A stretch of DNA of 64,000 nucleotides from Prosthecodimorpha staleyi (GTDB lineage: Bacteria > Pseudomonadota > Alphaproteobacteria > Rhizobiales > Ancalomicrobiaceae). The stretch lies in NCBI RefSeq assembly GCF_018729455.1, contig NZ_JAHHZF010000013.1, forward strand, positions 1 through 64,000. Reading direction: 5' to 3'. Position 1 is the first letter of the stretch. Every line of letters begins with the position of its first letter. Shown here piece by piece: positions 7,777 to 18,436 of this stretch. Made by a program: the position numbers and the translations under genes. The notes under the pieces were generated by a model, which ran no database searches, had not been told where the DNA came from, and saw only the letters and a program-made list of their open reading frames with translations.

Positions 7777-9294
7777 TTGGACGCGCTCATATCACTCATT
7801 CACGGCTTCGGCGTGCTCGCCGACCCGATGAACATCGTCTACATGTTCGTCGGCATCTTCCTCGGCGTGCTGATCGGCGTTCTGCCGGGTCTCGGCGGTG
7901 CCAACGGTGTCGCCATCCTTCTGCCGCTGACCTTCTCGATGTCGCCGACATCGGCGATCATCATGCTGTCGTCGATCTATTGGGGCGCGCTGTTCGGCGG
8001 CGCCATCACGTCGATCCTCTTCAATATTCCGGGCGAGCCGTGGTCGGTGGCGACCACATTCGACGGCTATCCGCTGGCCCAGCAGGGCCGCGCCGGCGAG
8101 GCGCTCGCGGCCGCCTTCACGGGCTCCTTCCTGGGTGCCTTCTTCTCGACCCTGCTCCTCACCTTCCTGGCGCCTCTGGTCGCCAAGTTCGCCCTGCAAT
8201 TCGGGCCACCCGAGTTCTTCGCCGTCTATCTGCTGACATTCTGCGCCTTCGTCGGCATGGGCAAGGAACCTGCCTACAAGGTCATCGCCGCCATGATGCT
8301 CGGCTTTGCGCTTGCCGCCGTCGGCCTCGACACGGTCACGGGCCAGCTGCGCATGACCTTCGGCTCGACCGAGCTCTTGCGCGGCTTCGACTTCCTGGTC
8401 GCGGTGATCGGCCTGTTCGGCGTCGGCGAGATCCTTCTGACCATGGAAGAGGGCTTGGCCTTCAAGGGCCGCTCCGCGCGCATCGACCTGCGCGTCGTGC
8501 TGAAGGTCTGGAAGGACATGCCGAAATATGCCTGGACGGCGCTGCGCGGCGCCATCGTCGGGGCCTGGATGGGGATCACGCCGGGCGGCGCGACGCCGGC
8601 TTCCTTCATGTCCTACGGTCTTGCCAAGCGCTTCTCGAAGAACGGGCACAAGTTCGGCACCGGCGAGGTGGAGGGCGTAATCGCGCCGGAAACCGCTGCC
8701 CATTCGGCCGGCACCGCCGCGCTGCTGCCGATGCTGACCCTCGGCATCCCGGGCTCGCCGACCGCCGCGGTCCTGCTCGGCGGCCTGCTGATCTGGGGCC
8801 TGCAACCCGGCCCGCTGCTGTTCGTCGAACAGAAGGACTTCGTCTGGGGTCTGATCGCATCGATCTATCTCGGCAACATCGCCGGCCTGATCGTGGTCCT
8901 GTCGACCGTGCCGCTGTTCGCCGCCATCCTGCGCATCCCCTTCTCGATCATCGCGCCGATCATCCTGGTGATCTGCGCGGTCGGCGCCTACACGGTCCAC
9001 AACGCCCTGCTCGACATCGCCGTGATGCTGGTCTTCGGCGTGCTCGGCTATCTGTTCAAGAAGCTGCAATACCCGCTCGCCCCGCTGGTGCTGGCGCTGG
9101 TGCTCGGCGACATGGCGGAAAGCTCCTTCCGGCAGGCCATGCTGGTCAGCCAGGGCAGCCTGTCGGTGTTCTGGTCGAACCCGCTGGTCGGCTCCATCGT
9201 GACCCTCGCCCTGCTCATGCTGGTCTGGCCGCTCCTCTCGGCGGCGATGGCCAGCCTGAAGCGCGACACCCCGCGGGTCGTGTCGGGCGAGTGA
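7777..9294 (+). CDS. tctA: Tripartite tricarboxylate transporter large permease (TctA)
   Basis: 505 residues, very hydrophobic with about ten to twelve membrane segments. The signatures GVLPGLGGANGVAILLPLTF near the N-terminus and GITPGGATPASFMSYGLAKRFS near residue 270 are the duplicated TctA motifs. The start is TTG at 7777, supported by GGGAGGA seven bases upstream and by the family N-terminus. With TctB and TctC it forms a secondary, ion-coupled uptake system. It is followed by a strong hairpin that closes the operon. Confidence 0.9.
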   Translation: MDALISLIHGFGVLADPMNIVYMFVGIFLGVLIGVLPGLGGANGVAILLPLTFSMSPTSAIIMLSSIYWGALFGGAITSILFNIPGEPWSVATTFDGYPLAQQGRAGEALAAAFTGSFLGAFFSTLLLTFLAPLVAKFALQFGPPEFFAVYLLTFCAFVGMGKEPAYKVIAAMMLGFALAAVGLDTVTGQLRMTFGSTELLRGFDFLVAVIGLFGVGEILLTMEEGLAFKGRSARIDLRVVLKVWKDMPKYAWTALRGAIVGAWMGITPGGATPASFMSYGLAKRFSKNGHKFGTGEVEGVIAPETAAHSAGTAALLPMLTLGIPGSPTAAVLLGGLLIWGLQPGPLLFVEQKDFVWGLIASIYLGNIAGLIVVLSTVPLFAAILRIPFSIIAPIILVICAVGAYTVHNALLDIAVMLVFGVLGYLFKKLQYPLAPLVLALVLGDMAESSFRQAMLVSQGSLSVFWSNPLVGSIVTLALLMLVWPLLSAAMASLKRDTPRVVSGE

Positions 9295-9326
9295 CCGGCG
9301 GCGGCCCTTGGATCTGAAACGGAAGG

Positions 9327-9361
9327 CCCGGCCTCGGATCGCGTCCCGAGGCCGGGTCCTT
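9327..9361. terminator. Terminator between tctA and hupT (convergent)
   Basis: CCCGGCCTCGG (9327-9337) pairs perfectly with CCGAGGCCGGG (9346-9356) around an 8-nt loop and is followed by TCCTTTC. The 11-bp stem lies between two converging operons and could act in both directions; the T-tract is short on either side. Confidence 0.8.
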
Positions 9362-9442
9362 TCATGCCGGCCGTCCGGTTCCGGGCGCCGCTGGGTCGTC
9401 TCTAGATATTGATCCTGAGCAGTCCATCCGATCGGGAGAAAC

Positions 9443-10787
9443 CTAAGGCTCCTGCCCGCGTTGGGGCAGCCTGAGAACGAAGCAGGCCCCGTGGGCCACC
9501 GGCTTCAGGGCGATCTCGCCGCCATGCTCGCGGGCGATCGAATAGGAGATCCAGAGGCCGAGCCCGGTGCCTTCGCCGACCGCCTTGGTGGTGAAGAAAG
9601 GCTCGAAAATCTTGTCCGCGACGGCCGGGGCGACCCCGGGTCCGTTGTCCTGGACGCGCACCTCGACCGTGCCGTCCGCGGCCTCGACCGTCACGCCGAC
9701 GACCGGGTCGCGCTCGTCGGCGACCGCGTCGAGCGCGTTCTCGATCAAGTTGACCAGCACCTGGTGCAGCTGGCCCTCGTGGCCGTCGACCAGGGCCGTA
9801 TCGCAGCCGTCGAAATCGATGCGCGCACCGCCGCCCTTGGCGCGCGCCGCCCAGTTGGCGGCATTGCGGGCAACCTTGTCGAGATCGACCGCCATCCGGT
9901 CGCCGGGCTTGGAGAAGGACAACCGGCGCAGGTTGCGGACGATATCGCTGACCCGGACGGCGCCCTCCAGGCTGCCTTCCAGCAGCGGCCCCAGATCCTC
10001 CATCAGCGGATCGATGCGCCAGGTGCGGCGCAGTTCGTTGGGATCGCCGCCGGCGGCCAGCGCCTCGAAGAAGCCGGTCAGCCGGCCGCGATAGCGGTCG
10101 AGCGTGTGGATGTTGCCGTAGACGAAGCTGATCGGGTTGTTGAGCTCGTGGGCGACGCCGGCGACGAGGCGGCCGAGGCTGGCCATCTTCTCCTGCTCGA
10201 TCAACTTTCGCTGCGCCTGCTGCAATTCCTGATGCGCCCGGTGCAGGGCCTCGTAGGCGCGGCGCAACTCTCCGATCGGGCGGCCGGTCAGCACCGCGCC
10301 GGCATGGCGGCCGGCATGGTCGAGGCGCGGCGAGCAGGCGACGGCCATCAGGTCCGAGACCGCATCGACGGTCAGGAAGCGGACCTCGCGGTCGCTGAAC
10401 TCGCCGGAGCCGCCGGCCAGTTCCATCGCCACAGCGCGATCGGCCGGCGCCAGGCGGTTCGCCAGCCTGGTGCCGACCAGGTCCGCGGCCGGGATGCCGG
10501 TCAGTCGGACGAAGGCCGGATTGACCTGAAGGATGGTGCCGTCCGCGTCGACCACGACCAGGATGTCGGAGACCGAGGCGATCACGCTGGAGATGAAGGC
10601 CTGCGCCTCCTCCAGTTCGGCATTCTTGGCTTCGAGATCGGTCTCGTAGCGCAGGAGGTCGGAATAGACCTCGTCCATCTTGGCGATCACGTCCAGCCAC
10701 AGCGCCTCGCCGGCGCCGTCCAGGCCGGCCAGTTCGCTGCCGGTGACCTGTTCGATCAGCCGCCCGGACCGGGCGTTGCCGTCCCGT

Positions 10788-10795
<8 letters not shown>
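9443..10795 (-). CDS. hupT: Hydrogenase-control sensor histidine kinase HupT/HoxJ
   Basis: A 450-residue soluble kinase: a coiled N-terminal part, a PAS domain (about 70-170; VVDADGTILQVNPAF), a HisKA box with the phosphorylatable His216 (GVAHELNNPISFVYGN), and a HATPase domain with N-box NLIENALDA and G-boxes DNGPGV and GTGLGL. No membrane segments are present, as in HupT/HoxJ, which take their signal from the H2-sensing hydrogenase HupUV by direct contact. ATG 10795 overlaps the end of hoxA by 8 bases. It is the last gene of the hyp operon side, far from hupUV at the other end of the locus. Confidence 0.9.
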
Positions 10796-12224
<1,429 letters not shown>

Positions 12225-12273
12225 GTCGTTTCCTTCCGATTCCGGTCCGCCGCGCGGCCCGCACGCCGCTCAA

Positions 12274-12290
12274 GGGGGCGACCCGCCCCC
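12274..12290 (-). other. GC-rich hairpin between hypE and hoxA
   Basis: GGGGGCG (12274-12280) pairs with CGCCCCC (12284-12290) around a 3-nt loop in the 161-bp hypE-hoxA gap. It lacks a T-run, so it may attenuate readthrough or protect mRNA. The gap shows no clear sigma-70 or sigma-54 promoter for hoxA. Confidence 0.4.
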
Positions 12291-12385
12291 TGGCCTTCGG
12301 GCAACCCGCGATGTTGCGCCGGCGACCCTGCCACGGATCGGCGGCGTCCGGAACCATGCGGACGATCCGGGTTTCCCCGATCCGG

Positions 12386-13447
12386 TCAGCAGATGCGCGG
12401 CAACTGCTCGCCCGACAGCCAGTCGACGATCCGGCCGCCGCCGAAGCTGGTCGTCATCTGCACGAACTGGCGCTCGTCCGCCACCACCGTCCCGATCAGC
12501 GCGGCATCCCGGCCGAGCGGATGGGCGCGCATGACTGCCAACAGCCGTTCGGCCGCCTCGGGCGCCACGACGGCGACCAGTTTGCCCTCGTTGGCGACAT
12601 AGAGCGGATCGAGGCCGAGCAGTTCGCAGGCCGCCGCCACCTCGGCGCGGACCGGGACCGCCTCCTCGTCGATGCGGAAGCCGACGCCGGACTGGTGGGC
12701 GAGTTCGTTCAGCGTCGCGGCCAGCCCGCCGCGGGTCGGATCGCGCATGGTGCGCAGCGACGGCCCAGCCGCCGCCACCATGGCGGCGACGAGGCCGTGC
12801 AGCGCCGCGCTGTCGGACAGGACGGCGGTCTCGAATTCCAGATTCTCGCGGCTCGACATGATGGCGACGCCGTGATCGCCGATGTATCCGGACAGGATGA
12901 CCGCATCGCCCGGCCGGGCGCGGTCGCCGGACAGCGTGATGCCCTCCGGCACGACGCCGACCCCGGCCGTCGAAATGAACACGCCGTCGGCCTTGCCGCG
13001 CTCGACCACCTTGGTGTCGCCGGTGACCACCGGCACCCCGGCGGCGCGCGAAGCGGCCCCCATCGAGCCGGCGATCCGGTCGAGATCGCCGAGCGGGAAG
13101 CCCTCCTCGACGATGAAGCTCGCCGACAGATAGAGCGGCCGCGCGCCCGCCATGGCGATGTCGTTGATGGTGCCGTGGACGGCGAGCGAGCCGATGTCGC
13201 CGCCGGGGAAGAACAGCGGCGAGACGACATAGCCGTCCGTGGTCATGACCAGGCGCTGGCCGGCCGGCAGCGGCAGGCTGGCCTGGTCGTTGCCCTGATC
13301 GAGCCATTCGTTGGCGAAGGCGTCGCGGAAGATCTGGGCGACCAGATCGGCGCTGGCCCGGCCGCCGGAGCCGTGGCTCATGTCGACCCGGCCGTTGCGC
13401 AGGTCGAGCTTGCGGCGGAAGGCCTTGATCGGGCTCTGTGCGGTCAT
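12386..13447 (-). CDS. hypE: Hydrogenase maturation protein HypE (carbamoyl dehydratase)
   Basis: 353 residues. HypE receives a carbamoyl group from HypF on its C-terminal cysteine and dehydrates it with ATP to a thiocyanate, the source of the Fe-bound cyanide ligands. The protein ends in the required tetrapeptide PRIC. The PurM-like ATP-binding motifs SHGSGGRAS near the N-terminus, TDGYVVSPLFFPGGDIG and MRDPTRGGLA are present. ATG 13447 has AGGAGGG upstream and overlaps the hypD stop as ATGA. Confidence 0.95.
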   Translation of the reverse strand: MTAQSPIKAFRRKLDLRNGRVDMSHGSGGRASADLVAQIFRDAFANEWLDQGNDQASLPLPAGQRLVMTTDGYVVSPLFFPGGDIGSLAVHGTINDIAMAGARPLYLSASFIVEEGFPLGDLDRIAGSMGAASRAAGVPVVTGDTKVVERGKADGVFISTAGVGVVPEGITLSGDRARPGDAVILSGYIGDHGVAIMSSRENLEFETAVLSDSAALHGLVAAMVAAAGPSLRTMRDPTRGGLAATLNELAHQSGVGFRIDEEAVPVRAEVAAACELLGLDPLYVANEGKLVAVVAPEAAERLLAVMRAHPLGRDAALIGTVVADERQFVQMTTSFGGGRIVDWLSGEQLPRIC

Positions 13448-14604
13448 GATGCCCTCCTGACCGGTGCGGTCGCGGTCTTCTCGTGCGCCCGGAAGCGGCC
13501 ATAAGTCCAATGCGCCGCGCAGGCGCCCTCCGACGAGACCATGCAGGCGCCCATCGGTGTCTCCGGCGTGCACGTGGTGCCGAACAGGCGGCAATCGGCC
13601 GGCTTCTTCCAGCCGCGCAGGATGGCGCCGCATTCGCAGGCCGGGTTGTCGGCGGCCGGCTGGGTCTCGACCGCGAAGCGGACCTCCGCGTCGAAGGCCG
13701 CATAGGCGTCGCGCAGCTTCAGGGCGCTCTTCGGCATGATGCCGAGGCCGCGCCATTCGAAGGCGTCGCGCAGTTCGAAGATGTCCTCCGTCAGCCTCTG
13801 GGCGGCGAGATTGCCGGGCGTGGTGACGGCCCGGATATACTGGTTCTCGACCGCGCTGCGGCCCTCGTTGACCTGACGGATCAGCATCAGGATCGCCTGC
13901 ATCACGTCGAGCGGCTCGAAGCCGGCGATCACGACCGGCTTGCCGTAGTGCTCGGCGAAGATCCGGTAGGGCTCGGTGCCGATGATGGTCGAGACATGGG
14001 CTGGGCCGACGAAGCCTTCGACGGCGATCGGCGGCTCGCCCGCCGCGGCCGGCGTCTCCAGGATCGCCCGCATGGCGACCGGGGTCAGAACGTGGTTGCA
14101 GAAGATGGTGAAGTTGGCGAGGCCCTTGGCCTCGGCCGCCTTCAGCGCGATGGCGGTCGGCGGGGTGGTGGTTTCGAAGCCGATCGCGAAGAAGACCACC
14201 TGGCGGTCGGGATTGGCCTCGGCGATGCGCACCGCGTCGAGCGAGGAATAGACCATGCGGATGTCGGCGCCGGCCGCCTTGGCCTTGAGCAGGCTGCCGT
14301 TGCGGGAAGCCGGCACGCGCATCAGGTCGCCATAGGTGCACAGCGTCACTTCCGGGCGCATGGCGAGCCGGATGGCGTCGTCGATCCGGCCGATCGGCAG
14401 CACGCAGACCGGGCAGCCGGGGCCGTGGATCATGCGCACATTGGCCGGCAGCAGGTCTTCGATGCCGTAGCGCGAGATGGCATGGGTGTGGCCGCCGCAG
14501 AATTCCATGAAGGCATAGGTCCGGTCCGGCCGGGCCTCCGCGGCGATCGCCGCCGACAGCGACTTGGCAAGCGCGCCGTCGCGATACTCGTCGACATATT
14601 TCAT
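13444..14604 (-). CDS. hypD: Hydrogenase maturation protein HypD
   Basis: 386 residues. HypD holds a [4Fe-4S] cluster and, with HypC, is the scaffold on which Fe(CN)2CO is assembled. Family motifs are intact: FMEFCGGHTHAI, HGPGCPVCVLP, GFETTTPPTA and the C-terminal cysteine-rich region from CECGAILRG to GTTCTPETPMGACMVSSEGAC. ATG 14604 overlaps the hypC stop (ATGA). Confidence 0.95.
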   Translation of the reverse strand: MKYVDEYRDGALAKSLSAAIAAEARPDRTYAFMEFCGGHTHAISRYGIEDLLPANVRMIHGPGCPVCVLPIGRIDDAIRLAMRPEVTLCTYGDLMRVPASRNGSLLKAKAAGADIRMVYSSLDAVRIAEANPDRQVVFFAIGFETTTPPTAIALKAAEAKGLANFTIFCNHVLTPVAMRAILETPAAAGEPPIAVEGFVGPAHVSTIIGTEPYRIFAEHYGKPVVIAGFEPLDVMQAILMLIRQVNEGRSAVENQYIRAVTTPGNLAAQRLTEDIFELRDAFEWRGLGIMPKSALKLRDAYAAFDAEVRFAVETQPAADNPACECGAILRGWKKPADCRLFGTTCTPETPMGACMVSSEGACAAHWTYGRFRAHEKTATAPVRRAS

Positions 14605-14852
14605 GGCCGTGCCTCCGCTGCCGCCACCGCCGCCCCGAGCGCGCCGGCTTCCGCCAGCAGCGCCAATGTCCGCTCCGCCTCGTCCGGGTCGATCCGCGCG
14701 AGCGCGTGGCCGACATGGACGATGACGTAGTCGCCCGGCCGGACATCCTCGACCAGCGCGACCGAGATGGTCTTGACGACGCCGTCGAGGCTGATCCGGG
14801 CCATGCCGTCCGGCAGAAGGCCGGTGACGAGCGCCGGTATGGCAAGACACAT
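14601..14852 (-). CDS. hypC: Hydrogenase maturation chaperone HypC
   Basis: 83 residues beginning MCLAIP, with the essential Cys2 that binds the Fe centre and carries it from HypD to the large-subunit precursor. The GDYVIVHVGHALARID segment is the OB-fold signature. It sits between hypF and hypD with a 4-nt overlap to hypD. A second, longer paralogue (HupF) is encoded at 21564-21854. Confidence 0.95.
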   Translation of the reverse strand: MCLAIPALVTGLLPDGMARISLDGVVKTISVALVEDVRPGDYVIVHVGHALARIDPDEAERTLALLAEAGALGAAVAAAEARP

Positions 14853-14854
14853 GA

Positions 14855-17134
14855 CTATCCCTCCCTCGAGATCATCCGGCGGGCGAGTACCGCCTGGCCG
14901 AACGACAGGCCGCCATCGTTGGGCGGCAGTTTGATGGGCAGAAGCGGCGCGACGCCGCCCGCCCGCAACGCGGCGTCGAGGCCTTCGGCCAGGACGCGGT
15001 TCATCAGGCAGCCGCCGCCGAGCGCGACGCGGTCGAGGCCTTGGTCCGCGGCCGCTCGAAGCGTCCAGGCGGCAAGCCCCTCGATCAGCGTGCCGTGGAA
15101 GAGCTCCGCGCCCCGAACGGGATCGGCGCGCAGGTCCGCCAGCGCGGCGAGCAGCGGCGCGAAGCAGATGCGCGTTCCCTCGATCCGATAGCCCCGGTCG
15201 AGCGCACGCGGCGTGGCGACCAGCGCTTCCATCTCCATGGCGGCCTGGCCCTCATAGGCCTGCCGGCCGGCCAGCCCGAGCAGGGCCGCGGCGGCATCGA
15301 ACAGGCGGCCGAGCGAGGAGGTGGCGATCCGCTCGTGGCCGGCGGCCAGACGGGCGGCGAGCGGACCGGCGAGCGGCTCCGTCGCGAACAGGCGTCCGAC
15401 CTCGGCGCTGCGGCCGAGCCGGTGCAGGGCGGCGACGCCCATGCGCCAGGGCTCGCGCGCCGCCCGGTCGCCGCCGGGCAGCGGCAGGGGATCGAGCGAT
15501 CCGAGCCGCCGCCATCCGGCCCCGTCCAGGCGGATCAGTTCACCGCCCCAGGCGCCGCCGTCGGCGCCGAGGCCGTGGCCGTCGAGCGCCAGCCCGAGCA
15601 CCGGTCCGGCGATGCCGTGCTCGGCCGCCACCGCGGCGACATGGGCGGCATGGTGCTGCACGCGCAGCATCGGCAGGCCCATCGCCTCGGCAGCCAGCGT
15701 CGAGCGGTAGTCGGGATGCAGGTCGGCGGCGACCGCCGCCGGCCGGACGCCGGTCACGGCCAGCAGATGGGCGACGGTCTCGTGCCAGAAACGCAGCGTC
15801 TCGGCGCCGTCGAGATCGCCGATATGCTGCGACACGAAAGCTTCCCGCCCGCGTGTCACCGTGACGGTCGCCTTCAGATGCCCGCCGACCGCCAGGATGT
15901 CCGGGCCGTCCTCGGTGAGCGGAATCGGATCCGGCACAAAGCCGCGCGCCCGGCGCAGGAAGGCGGGGCGGCCGGCGACGACCTGCATCACGCTGTCGTC
16001 GGCACGGGTGACGATCGGTCGGTCGTGGCCGACGATCAGGTCGGCGATGCCGGCAAGCCGTGCCTCGGCGTCGTCGTCGTCGACCACCAGCGGCTCGCCG
16101 CCCGGATTGGCGGAGGTGGCGACCAGCATTGACGGGTTGGCCGCGCGCCAGTCGTGGCCGGCCACGGCGTGACCGGCCGGGCCGCCGGCCAATTCGGCGA
16201 ACAGGAGATGGTGCAGCGGCGCGTAGGCGAGGACGACCCCGACCCGGCCGAGCCGCGGCGCCACCGACGGCGCCAGAAGGCCGGGCCGGGCCTGCATCAG
16301 CACGATCGGCCGGCCGGGCGTGGCGGCGAGGTCGGCCTCAGCCTCGGTCGGCTCGGCGACAAGCCCGACCGAGGCCGCATTGGCGACCATGACGGCGAAC
16401 GGCTTGGCGTCGCGCCCCTTGCGCCGGCGCAAGGTCGCCACCGCGGCCTCGTCGGTCGCGTCGCAGACGAGGTGGAAGCCGCCGATGCCCTTCAGCGCGA
16501 CGATCTTGCCGGCCCGCAGGGCGGTGGCGATCTCGGCGACCGGATGCGTCAGGCGCGGGCCGCAGGCCGGGCAGGCGACCGGCTCGGCATGGAAGCGGCG
16601 GTTGGACGGATCGGCATAATCGGCCGCGCAGGCCGCGCAGAGCGGAAAGCCCGCCATGCTGGTCTCGGCTCGGTCGTAGGGCAGGCGCCGCGAGATGGTC
16701 CAGCGCGGGCCGCAATGGGTGCAGTTCACGAAGGGATAGCGGTTGAAGCGGCTCGCCGGGTCGAACAGCTCGTCGAGGCAGGCCGGGCAGGTGGCGGCGT
16801 CGGGCACGATGCGGGTCGCCGTCGGCCCGCCGCGGCTGGCCAGGATGGCGAAGCCCGCCGCCCGCTCGGCCGGGATCGGCTCGATGGCGAGGCCCTCGAT
16901 GCGCGCGAGCGGCGGGCGCTCGGCCTGCAATCGCGCCAGGAAGGTCGCGATTCCCGCGCCCTCGACCTCGATGGTGACGCCGTCCGGGCCGTTCAGGACG
17001 AAGCCGGCGAGGCCGCAGTCGGCCGCCAGCCGATGCACGAAGGGCCGCATCCCGACCCCCTGCACGGCGCCCGACAGCCGGACGCGGACGCGTTCGGCCA
17101 TCGGGGCGGCAGGAGAGACGGGGGCGATCGTCAT
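14855..17134 (-). CDS. hypF: Carbamoyltransferase HypF
   Basis: 759 residues, the usual HypF size. Domains in order: acylphosphatase-like (about 14-105; VQGVGMRPFVHRLA), two zinc fingers (about 120-190; CPACLDELF/CTHCGPR and CAACAADYA/CPACGPR), YrdC-like (about 205-390) and the Kae1/carbamoyltransferase module with HHAAHVAAVAAEHG. It converts carbamoyl phosphate to carbamoyl-AMP and loads HypE. ATG 17101 is an alternative start; 17134 lies 4 bases after the hypB stop. Confidence 0.93.
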   Translation of the reverse strand: MTIAPVSPAAPMAERVRVRLSGAVQGVGMRPFVHRLAADCGLAGFVLNGPDGVTIEVEGAGIATFLARLQAERPPLARIEGLAIEPIPAERAAGFAILASRGGPTATRIVPDAATCPACLDELFDPASRFNRYPFVNCTHCGPRWTISRRLPYDRAETSMAGFPLCAACAADYADPSNRRFHAEPVACPACGPRLTHPVAEIATALRAGKIVALKGIGGFHLVCDATDEAAVATLRRRKGRDAKPFAVMVANAASVGLVAEPTEAEADLAATPGRPIVLMQARPGLLAPSVAPRLGRVGVVLAYAPLHHLLFAELAGGPAGHAVAGHDWRAANPSMLVATSANPGGEPLVVDDDDAEARLAGIADLIVGHDRPIVTRADDSVMQVVAGRPAFLRRARGFVPDPIPLTEDGPDILAVGGHLKATVTVTRGREAFVSQHIGDLDGAETLRFWHETVAHLLAVTGVRPAAVAADLHPDYRSTLAAEAMGLPMLRVQHHAAHVAAVAAEHGIAGPVLGLALDGHGLGADGGAWGGELIRLDGAGWRRLGSLDPLPLPGGDRAAREPWRMGVAALHRLGRSAEVGRLFATEPLAGPLAARLAAGHERIATSSLGRLFDAAAALLGLAGRQAYEGQAAMEMEALVATPRALDRGYRIEGTRICFAPLLAALADLRADPVRGAELFHGTLIEGLAAWTLRAAADQGLDRVALGGGCLMNRVLAEGLDAALRAGGVAPLLPIKLPPNDGGLSFGQAVLARRMISREG

Positions 17135-17138
17135 GACG

Positions 17139-18095
17139 TCAGGCCGCGCTGGCGGTGGCGGGCGCCGGTTCGGAGCGCGCCGGCAGCGGAGCGGTCCGGG
17201 GCGCCCTCAGGGCGGCGGCGCGCGCCTCGATCCAGGCATAGAAGGCCGCCATGCCCTCGCCGGTGCGCGCCGAGACGGTCAGGATCTGCAGGCGCGGGTT
17301 GACCCTCAGCGCGGCGGCCATGCAGGCGGCGACATCGAAGTCGAGATGCGGCAGCAGGTCGGACTTGTTGAGCAGCATCAGGTCGGCGGCCGCGAACATG
17401 TCCGGATATTTCAGCGGCTTGTCCTCACCCTCGGTGACCGAAAGCACCACCACCTTGTGGGCCTCGCCGAGGTCGAAGCCGGCCGGGCAGACCAGGTTGC
17501 CGACATTCTCGATGAACAGCAGGCCGCCGCTGTCGATCGGCAGGTCGTCGAGCGCGTGGCCGACCATGTGGGCGTCGAGATGGCAGCCCTTGCCGGTATT
17601 GACCTGCACGGCCGGCACGCCGGTGCGGCGGATGCGCTCGGCATCGTTGGAGGTCTGCTGGTCGCCCTCGATCACGACGATCGGGAAGCGCGCCTTCAGG
17701 TCTTCGAGGGTGCGGCAGAGCAGGGTGGTCTTGCCCGAGCCGGGGCTGGAGACGAGGTTCAGCGCGAAGGTGCCGGTCGCCGCGAACAGCGCCCGGTTCT
17801 CGCGCGCATAGGCATCGTTCTTGGACAGGATGTCGCGTTCGATCCGGATCAGCCGGTCCTGCGACAGGCCCGCGACCGCCACCCCGGCCGGCCCGGCGCC
17901 GGCATCGACCAGGCCGTGGGCCAGCCGCAGCCCAGCATCGTCGGCACCGTGGTGGTGGTGGTCGTGGTGATCGTGCCCATGGTGATGGTCGTGATCATGG
18001 TCGTGGCCATGCCCCTGATGTCCATGATCATGGTGATGGGGATGGCCGTGGCCGGCCTCCGTGGTATGGCCGCTGCAGCCGCACACCGTGCACAT
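17139..18095 (-). CDS. hypB: Nickel-insertion GTPase HypB with His-rich nickel-storage region
   Basis: 318 residues. The N-terminus MCTVCGC carries the high-affinity Ni site, followed at about residues 16-50 by a His/Asp/Gly-rich tract with roughly twenty histidines, as in storage-type (nickelin) HypB proteins of rhizobia. The GTPase domain has Walker [10 protein letters not shown], an ENVGNLVCP switch segment and NKSD as the guanine-specificity motif. With HypA it delivers Ni to the large subunit. An Ala/Pro-rich tail follows residue 300. The ATG shares one base with the hypA stop (TGATG). Confidence 0.95.
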   Translation of the reverse strand: MCTVCGCSGHTTEAGHGHPHHHDHGHQGHGHDHDHDHHHGHDHHDHHHHGADDAGLRLAHGLVDAGAGPAGVAVAGLSQDRLIRIERDILSKNDAYARENRALFAATGTFALNLVSSPGSGKTTLLCRTLEDLKARFPIVVIEGDQQTSNDAERIRRTGVPAVQVNTGKGCHLDAHMVGHALDDLPIDSGGLLFIENVGNLVCPAGFDLGEAHKVVVLSVTEGEDKPLKYPDMFAAADLMLLNKSDLLPHLDFDVAACMAAALRVNPRLQILTVSARTGEGMAAFYAWIEARAAALRAPRTAPLPARSEPAPATASAA

Positions 18096-18436
18096 CACTC
18101 CACCTCCAGTTCGCGCAGTTTCAATTCGTCGCCGGCCGTCATCTGGACCCGGTGCCGGCCGCACTCCGGGCAGGCGCCGAAACGTTCGGTCAGCGGCACC
18201 GTCTTGCCGCAGTCGAGGCACCAGCCGGCGCCCGGAACCCGCTCGATGACCAGGCGGGCGCCCTCCACGCGCGTGCCGCGGCTGACCGCGTCGAAGCAGA
18301 ACATCATGGCCTCGGGCTCGACATGGCCGAGCACGCCGATCTCCAGCACGACGGCCTTCACCCGGCCGAAATTCTGGCGCGCCGCCTCCTCGTCGATCAG
18401 GTCGACCACGCCCTGGCACAGCGCCATCTCATGCAT
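18095..18436 (-). CDS. hypA: Nickel metallochaperone HypA
   Basis: 113 residues starting MHEM; His2 is the essential Ni ligand of HypA. The zinc site is CxxC-N-CxxC (CLDC and CPEC near residues 73-92). It partners with HypB in Ni delivery. ATG 18436 overlaps the end of hupK by eight bases (ATGCATGA). Confidence 0.95.
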   Translation of the reverse strand: MHEMALCQGVVDLIDEEAARQNFGRVKAVVLEIGVLGHVEPEAMMFCFDAVSRGTRVEGARLVIERVPGAGWCLDCGKTVPLTERFGACPECGRHRVQMTAGDELKLRELEVE